Shown here: positions 59,939-64,000 of the stretch, piece by piece | Layout of the letters: every line of letters begins with the position of its first letter | How positions within the stretch are numbered: position 1 is the stretch's first letter | Assembly (NCBI GenBank): GCA_964449895.1 | Contig: CAYVBY010000001.1 | Span: 186,001 to 250,000, forward strand | Source of the DNA: Intestinibacter sp964449895 | GTDB taxonomy: Bacteria > Bacillota > Clostridia > Peptostreptococcales > Peptostreptococcaceae | DNA length: 64,000 nt | Direction of reading: 5' to 3' | Translations under genes and position numbers: made by a program | Notes under the pieces: generated by a model | Database searches by the model: none | Told to the model about the DNA's origin: nothing | The model's input: the letters and a program-made list of their open reading frames with translations, nothing else

Positions 59939-60016
59939 ATTATATTTTATTCTTAGAGAATAATCAATGCTATATAATTAAATTTTATTCAAATAGAATA
60001 ATTTTTGTGTTATAAT
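59939..60016. promoter_or_regulatory. Divergent early promoters with paired operators
   Basis: The minus-strand promoter has TTGATT (59962-59967) and TATAAT (59939-59944) at a 17-base spacer. Operator TTATTC-N5-GAATAA lies in that spacer (59947-59963). A second copy of the same operator (59985-60001) covers the expected -35 of the plus promoter, whose TATAAT is at 60011-60016. This is a classical CI/Cro switch layout. Confidence 0.75.
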
Positions 60017-60050
60017 TAAACAAAATATATTTAAATAAAAAGGTGATATT

Positions 60051-60563
60051 ATGAATAATTCAATAGGTGAAAATATAAAAAATTATAGAAAATTCAGTAA
60101 TATTTCAAGAAAAGAATTAGCTGAAAAAATAGGAATGTCAGCTTCTGGTCTTGCAAATTGTGAAAATGGTAATAGATTACCAAGTTTAGATATGTTAAAA
60201 AAAATATCAAAAGCTTTAAATATTACTGTAGATGACTTAATAAATGAAGAAATAGAAGCAAACGAAAGATACTGGGAAGCTATAAAAGACTTTGGTTTAA
60301 ATGATATAAAACAACTGATTGACGATCTAAAAAATATAACCCTAACCAAAACAGATAAAAAAATCTTAGATAATCAAGAAAAAATATTGTTTAGAATTAC
60401 ATATCAATATGAACATCTATTACAACCATTGGCAAAAGAATTATTAACAGGTGATATTGATATAATTTACGGAGATAAATTAAAAGCAGCTACAAATATG
60501 ACTGTAGAAAGCTTAAACGATATAGAAAGCACATTAAAAATTATAAAAGATAAATATATCTAA
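60051..60563 (+). CDS. CI-like XRE repressor
   Basis: In this 170-residue protein the N-terminal HTH (MNNSIGENIKNYRKFSNISR; KELAEKIGMSASGLANCENG) covers residues 1-65. A helical C-terminal half follows (LDNQEKILFRITYQYEHLLQ; LAKELLTGDIDIIYGDKLKA). It has no LexA-type peptidase domain, so relief by RecA cleavage is not expected; in satellite islands such repressors (Stl) are removed by helper-phage proteins. It lies 116 bp upstream of the integrase start and opposite the early operon. Confidence 0.85.
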   Translation: MNNSIGENIKNYRKFSNISRKELAEKIGMSASGLANCENGNRLPSLDMLKKISKALNITVDDLINEEIEANERYWEAIKDFGLNDIKQLIDDLKNITLTKTDKKILDNQEKILFRITYQYEHLLQPLAKELLTGDIDIIYGDKLKAATNMTVESLNDIESTLKIIKDKYI

Positions 60564-60679
60564 ACTTAAATAAATTAAGCTTCTACAACCAAAATTTATA
60601 AATTTATAGAGTGATCTTACTTGATGAAGTGCCAAACTATAAAGCTAAACTTTATTTATTAAAGAAAGGAGAAAATATT

Positions 60680-61825
60680 ATGTCAGATTTATATACTGGT
60701 TTTCTTTATAAAAGAGAAAACTCTAAAGGTTTTACTTGGTACTATAAAATAAAAGTTGGCAATAAGACTATATTAAATAAAAGTGCTAAAACATCAGTAA
60801 AAAAAGATGCTAAAAAGATACTAGATACAAAATTATATGAACTAAATAATGGTGTATCATGTGCATTAAGCAAGGATATGCTACTAAATGATTATCTTGA
60901 TTGTTGGTTAGAGGATAATGTGAAGCTTAATTGCAAGTATAATACTTATGTTACCTATAAAAATCTAATAAATGAACATATTAAAAATACTATCGGATTA
61001 TACAAAATTAAACAAATTGACACATATTTAATACAACAATTTATAAACGATATGCATAAAAATGGTTACAGTAAATCAACTATAGAATTAACTAGAAATA
61101 TGCTTTCAGGAGCTTTTAAATGTGCAATTCAAACTTACAATTTAATTAATTTAAATCCTGTACAATATACTAAAATTCCTAAATATAAAGCTTCACAAAA
61201 AGAAATAAAAGATAAAATAATAACTAAGGAACAATTTAACAAGCTTATTGAATTAAACCCAATAGGTAGTGATTTATACATTCTTTTACAGGTAGCTTTT
61301 CATACTGGTATGAGATTTGGAGAAGTTACTGGCCTTTTATGGGAGAATGTAGATTTAGATAATAAAATTATACATGTTAAATACACATTAATTAAAAAAA
61401 AACACGGGGACATAGAATTAACAACACCTAAAACAAAAGGGAGCATTAGGGATATATTTATAGGTGATACTTTATTTAAAATATTAAAGACTCATAAAAC
61501 AAGACAAAGAGAAAATAAATTAAAGCATGGTAAATTTTACACTGATAGCGATTGGATTTGCACCAATGATTTTGGAGAACTATTAAATATTGATACCTTA
61601 AAAGGTGCATTAGTACGATTAAAAAAGAAAGTTGACTTTGATTTTACTTTTCATTATTTAAGACATACTCATGCAACACTACTTATAGAAGCTGGAGCAA
61701 ATATAAAAGATGTTCAAAAGAGACTTGGCCATGATAATTTAGCTACAACAATGAATATTTATAGTCATGTTACCGATAATATGAAAAAGCAAACTGTAGA
61801 TATATTTGAAGGAATTATAAAATAA
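60680..61825 (+). CDS. Tyrosine integrase
   Basis: Starting at the ATG at 60680, after AAAGGAG, the protein is 381 residues (MSDLYTGFLYKRENSKGFTW). A longer reading from 60611 has no binding site. It has an AP2-like arm-binding N-terminus, a SAM-like core-binding domain (about 60-165) and a catalytic domain. The latter has Arg in HTGMRFGEVTGLLW (about 211), HxxR in HYLRHTHATLLIEAG (about 323) and the Tyr in TMNIYSH (about 359). It integrates the element by site-specific recombination at the 28-bp sites. The stop codon is 36 bp from attR. Confidence 0.95.
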   Translation: MSDLYTGFLYKRENSKGFTWYYKIKVGNKTILNKSAKTSVKKDAKKILDTKLYELNNGVSCALSKDMLLNDYLDCWLEDNVKLNCKYNTYVTYKNLINEHIKNTIGLYKIKQIDTYLIQQFINDMHKNGYSKSTIELTRNMLSGAFKCAIQTYNLINLNPVQYTKIPKYKASQKEIKDKIITKEQFNKLIELNPIGSDLYILLQVAFHTGMRFGEVTGLLWENVDLDNKIIHVKYTLIKKKHGDIELTTPKTKGSIRDIFIGDTLFKILKTHKTRQRENKLKHGKFYTDSDWICTNDFGELLNIDTLKGALVRLKKKVDFDFTFHYLRHTHATLLIEAGANIKDVQKRLGHDNLATTMNIYSHVTDNMKKQTVDIFEGIIK

Positions 61826-61880
61826 AAAGTGTGTACTTAGGTGTAAATTTACATAAAAAATAAATTTTGGTACACACTTT
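61826..61880. repeat. Inverted repeat at the element right end
   Basis: AAAGTGTGTAC (61826-61836) just after the integrase stop codon is the exact reverse complement of GTACACACTTT inside attR (61870-61880). It may be an integrase-binding dyad or terminator. Confidence 0.65.
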
Positions 61881-61888
61881 GGTACACA
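61861..61888. repeat. Right attachment repeat (attR)
   Basis: This 28-bp sequence is identical to 49437-49464. It begins 36 bp after the integrase stop codon. Confidence 0.85.
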
Positions 61889-62411
61889 GTTGACATAAAA
61901 ATATTTTTATATAGTTGAAATTTCAACATTTATAGTTGAAATAACACTTAATTATACCTTATTTTTGTTTAAAAATAAATATTTACGAAAGTTTCTCTAT
62001 TAATTCTATTATAAGTTATTTTTCCATTATTACATGTCCTTTTAATGGAAATTTATCTGCTACATATATAGCATATAACATAATTTCAAATATCTTATCT
62101 ATATTTTTTTCCAATAAACCTATATAATAATCAGCTTCCGTGTAAATTTTAGAATCTACACAAAATTCAATTTCAATATTTCTAGTTCTAACACCATGTA
62201 ATAATTGTGATAAGAGTCTATTTGATTTTGATATTTTTATTGTAGCTTATTTAAATAAATAAGTAAAACTATCTAGCAAATATCAATTTAGATGTATATA
62301 ATTATTATGTGAATAAGAAGATAAAAATCAAACAATAATTATATAACAGAATTTAAACATAAATTTATATATTATAAAATTGAATATTATCTAATAAGAA
62401 AGGAGATAATT
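61889..62411. other. Chromosomal gap between attR and rqcH
   Basis: It holds a GTTGAAATTTCAAC palindrome (61914-61927), two copies of TATAGTTGAAAT (61910-61921, 61931-61942), the remnant frame at 62016-62246 and the rqcH promoter region. No RNA gene was seen. Confidence 0.5.
62016..62246 (-). pseudogene. Possible gene remnant, start lost
   Basis: The minus strand is open for 76 codons (ATIKISKSNRLLSQLLHGVR, then IEIEFCVDSKIYTEADYYIG and EIMLYAIYVADKFPLKGHVI). There is no ATG near the 5' end and a stop codon directly upstream. The composition looks protein-like rather than random. No family was recognised. It may be the tail of a gene truncated by element insertion or older decay, but chance is possible. 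Confidence 0.35.
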
Positions 62412-64000
62412 ATGGCATTAGACGCTTTAGCAATACGTTCTATAGCTAGTGAATTAAATACAAAGCTATTAGGCGGCAAAATAGATAGAGTTCATCAACC
62501 AGAAAATGATGAAATACTTTTTTATGTAAGAAATAATAGAGAAAATTTTAAAGTTGTTCTTAGTTCTAGTTCCTCAAATCCTAGAGTTTATATAGCAAAT
62601 AACTACAATAAAGAAAATCCTCTAAAAGCTCCTATGTTTTGTATGTTACTTAGAAAACACCTTCAAGGAGGTATAATAACAGACATAAGTCAAGTTGGAT
62701 TTGAAAGAATCATAAAAATAAGTGTGGAATCTCTAGATGAGCTTAGAGATAAAAGCACAAAAAATATATATGTAGAAATAATGGGAAGACATAGTAATAT
62801 AATTTTAACTCACGACAAGGATTCTACTATAATAGATTCAATAAAAAGAGTTCCACCTAGTGTAAGTAGAGCTCGTCAAATTCTACCTGCTATGACTTAT
62901 GAACTTCCTCCTGCTCAAGAAAAAATAGATCCTATAAAAGGAACTTCTCTAAAATCTTTTATAAACATATTAAGAGAATTTGAAGGACCTATTTTCAAAG
63001 CAATATACAATAAATTTTTAGGAATAAGTCCTACTGTAGCCAAAGAAATTTGCTATAGAGCAAATTTAGACATTAAATCTAAAGGTGAAGATTTATCTAG
63101 AGATGAACTTTCTTCTCTTTACAGAACTTTTTCAGATTTATTCACTAATATTAAAAATGAAAATTTTAAACCTTGTATGGCTATAGATGAAAAAATAGAC
63201 AAAGTAATTGATTTTAGTTCTATAGATTTAACATTTTTTCAAGATTACAAATTAGTTTACGATGATAGTATCTCTAAAATAGTAGAAGATTTTTACATAA
63301 CTAAAGATTTTAAAGATAGAGTTCATCAAAAAACTTACGACCTTAGAAAGAGTATATCTATAAAATTAGAAAGACTTCACAATAAACAAAAAAAACAAGA
63401 AAAAGAGCTTTTACAAGCAGAAAATGCAGACATATACAAAATAAAAGGTGAACTTTTAACTGCTTATATATACATGATAGAAAAAGGAATGAAGTCAATT
63501 GAAGTAGACAACTTCTACGACGAAAATTACTCTAAGATGACTATAGACTTAAATGAAAATTTAACGCCTTCTGAAAACAGTCAAAAATATTTTAAAAAAT
63601 ATACTAAACTAAAAACTGCAAAAAAAGAGCTTACTGAACAAATGGCAATTAGTAAAGATGAGATAGAATATCTAGAAAATGTCCTTTTAAGTATAGAAAA
63701 CTGTGAAAACCTAGAAGACTTAGAAGATATAAAAGAAGAGTTAATAAAACTTGGATATGCAAGGGCGCCTCGTAGATTTAAGCCTAAAAAAGAAATGGAT
63801 TTAACTACAAATCCTAATAAATTCATATCATCTGATGGACTTACTATTTTGGTAGGTAAAAACAACAAGCAAAACGACTACCTTACTTTAAGAATTGCAG
63901 ATCCTGAAGATATTTGGATGCATACAAAAGATATTCCTGGTTCTCATGTTATTATAAAATGTGCAGGATGTGAAGTTCCTGATAATACATTATTTGAAGG
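62412..64000 (+). CDS. rqcH: Ribosome quality control factor RqcH (NFACT), N-terminal part
   Basis: The first 529 codons are present and the gene runs off the right edge. It opens MALDALAIRSIASELNTKLL with GKIDRVHQPENDEILFYVRN, the NFACT-N pattern. Coiled-coil helices follow (about 290-430). The NFACT-R domain begins near 480 (SSDGLTILVGKNNKQNDYLT; WMHTKDIPGSHVIIK). RqcH binds stalled 50S-peptidyl-tRNA complexes and adds alanine tails. The old name is fibronectin-binding protein A. AAAGGAGATAATT precedes the ATG. dapF is the next chromosomal gene on the other side of the element. Confidence 0.95.
   Translation, partial: MALDALAIRSIASELNTKLLGGKIDRVHQPENDEILFYVRNNRENFKVVLSSSSSNPRVYIANNYNKENPLKAPMFCMLLRKHLQGGIITDISQVGFERIIKISVESLDELRDKSTKNIYVEIMGRHSNIILTHDKDSTIIDSIKRVPPSVSRARQILPAMTYELPPAQEKIDPIKGTSLKSFINILREFEGPIFKAIYNKFLGISPTVAKEICYRANLDIKSKGEDLSRDELSSLYRTFSDLFTNIKNENFKPCMAIDEKIDKVIDFSSIDLTFFQDYKLVYDDSISKIVEDFYITKDFKDRVHQKTYDLRKSISIKLERLHNKQKKQEKELLQAENADIYKIKGELLTAYIYMIEKGMKSIEVDNFYDENYSKMTIDLNENLTPSENSQKYFKKYTKLKTAKKELTEQMAISKDEIEYLENVLLSIENCENLEDLEDIKEELIKLGYARAPRRFKPKKEMDLTTNPNKFISSDGLTILVGKNNKQNDYLTLRIADPEDIWMHTKDIPGSHVIIKCAGCEVPDNTLFE

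Larger units (their letters stand above)
49437..61888. mobile_element. 12.4-kb integrated island (satellite/PICI-like) between dapF and rqcH
   Basis: The region is bounded by identical 28-bp direct repeats (49437-49464 and 61861-61888). It carries integrase, excisionase-like, CI/Cro regulators, a primase-helicase, iterons, an ERF annealing protein and an ArpU-like regulator. No capsid, tail, portal, terminase, lysis or conjugation genes are present. The integrase stop codon is 36 bp from the right repeat. The order int, repressor, divergent regulator, xis-like gene, primase, then iterons resembles Gram-positive phage-inducible chromosomal islands. A decayed prophage is the main alternative. 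Confidence 0.85.

Noticed and set aside
49437..61888. Integrative conjugative element
   Set aside because: No relaxase, coupling protein or type IV secretion gene in any frame.
63581..63868. Minus-strand frame over rqcH
   Set aside because: It is antisense to the clearly coding rqcH frame and has no binding site.

Overview
The window is low-GC, gene-dense bacterial chromosome from a spore-forming Firmicute. The gene content and order (complete spoIIIA operon, spoVM beside rpmB, ylbJ, the Bacillus/Clostridioides-like run rsgA-rpe-thiN, AT-rich codon use) point to the class Clostridia, most likely the Peptostreptococcaceae (Clostridioides, Romboutsia, Intestinibacter or relatives). The family placement is inference; the endospore-former assignment is well supported. 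No rRNA, tRNA, IS element or CRISPR array was seen.

Left part (1-17.7 kb). Reading on the minus strand, the window ends inside xseA. Upstream of it lie a TsaD-like gene, nusB, an Asp23-family gene and the eight-gene spoIIIA operon (AH to AA), which encodes the engulfment-stage channel and ATPase. Next come a CobW-family GTPase, plsX, rpmF and a YceD-family gene, then ackA. tmcAL diverges from ackA behind a perfect 27-bp inverted repeat and is followed by a DMT transporter. aroE and aroD diverge from a LysR regulator with paired operator-like palindromes.

Middle part (17.7-49.3 kb). A secreted CAP-domain protein and ylbJ come first, then a three-gene envelope operon (membrane-anchored glycan-binding protein, FHA-ABC ATPase, ABC permease). 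Next are coaD, rsmD, recG and a FakA/YloV-like kinase with its YloU partner. rpmB and the 22-codon spoVM gene follow; spoVM is easily missed. A plus-strand PEP/pyruvate-binding-domain protein and a patatin-like lipase separate spoVM from thiN-rpe-rsgA-prkC-prpC-rlmN-rsmB. A Zn-peptidase gene, fmt, def, priA, coaBC, rpoZ, gmk, yicC and dapF complete this mostly co-directional housekeeping block for translation, CoA synthesis and Ser/Thr phosphorylation.

Mobile element (about 49.44-61.89 kb). A 12.4-kb island sits between dapF and rqcH, bounded by 28-bp identical direct repeats. It has a tyrosine integrase, a CI-like repressor, a divergent Cro-like gene, an excisionase-like protein and a 928-residue primase-helicase. 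Just downstream of the primase is a cluster of 13 copies of a GTAGGT-type iteron. Further on are a Cro/YozG-like regulator, a winged-helix replication-type protein, an ERF single-strand annealing protein, an HNH-type gene, several small unknowns and an ArpU/sigma-region-4-like protein. No capsid, portal, terminase, lysis or conjugation gene is visible. The layout resembles a phage-inducible chromosomal island (satellite) and is the most interesting unit in the window.

Right end (61.9-64 kb). A short remnant reading frame is followed by the start of rqcH, the ribosome quality-control factor gene, which runs off the window.
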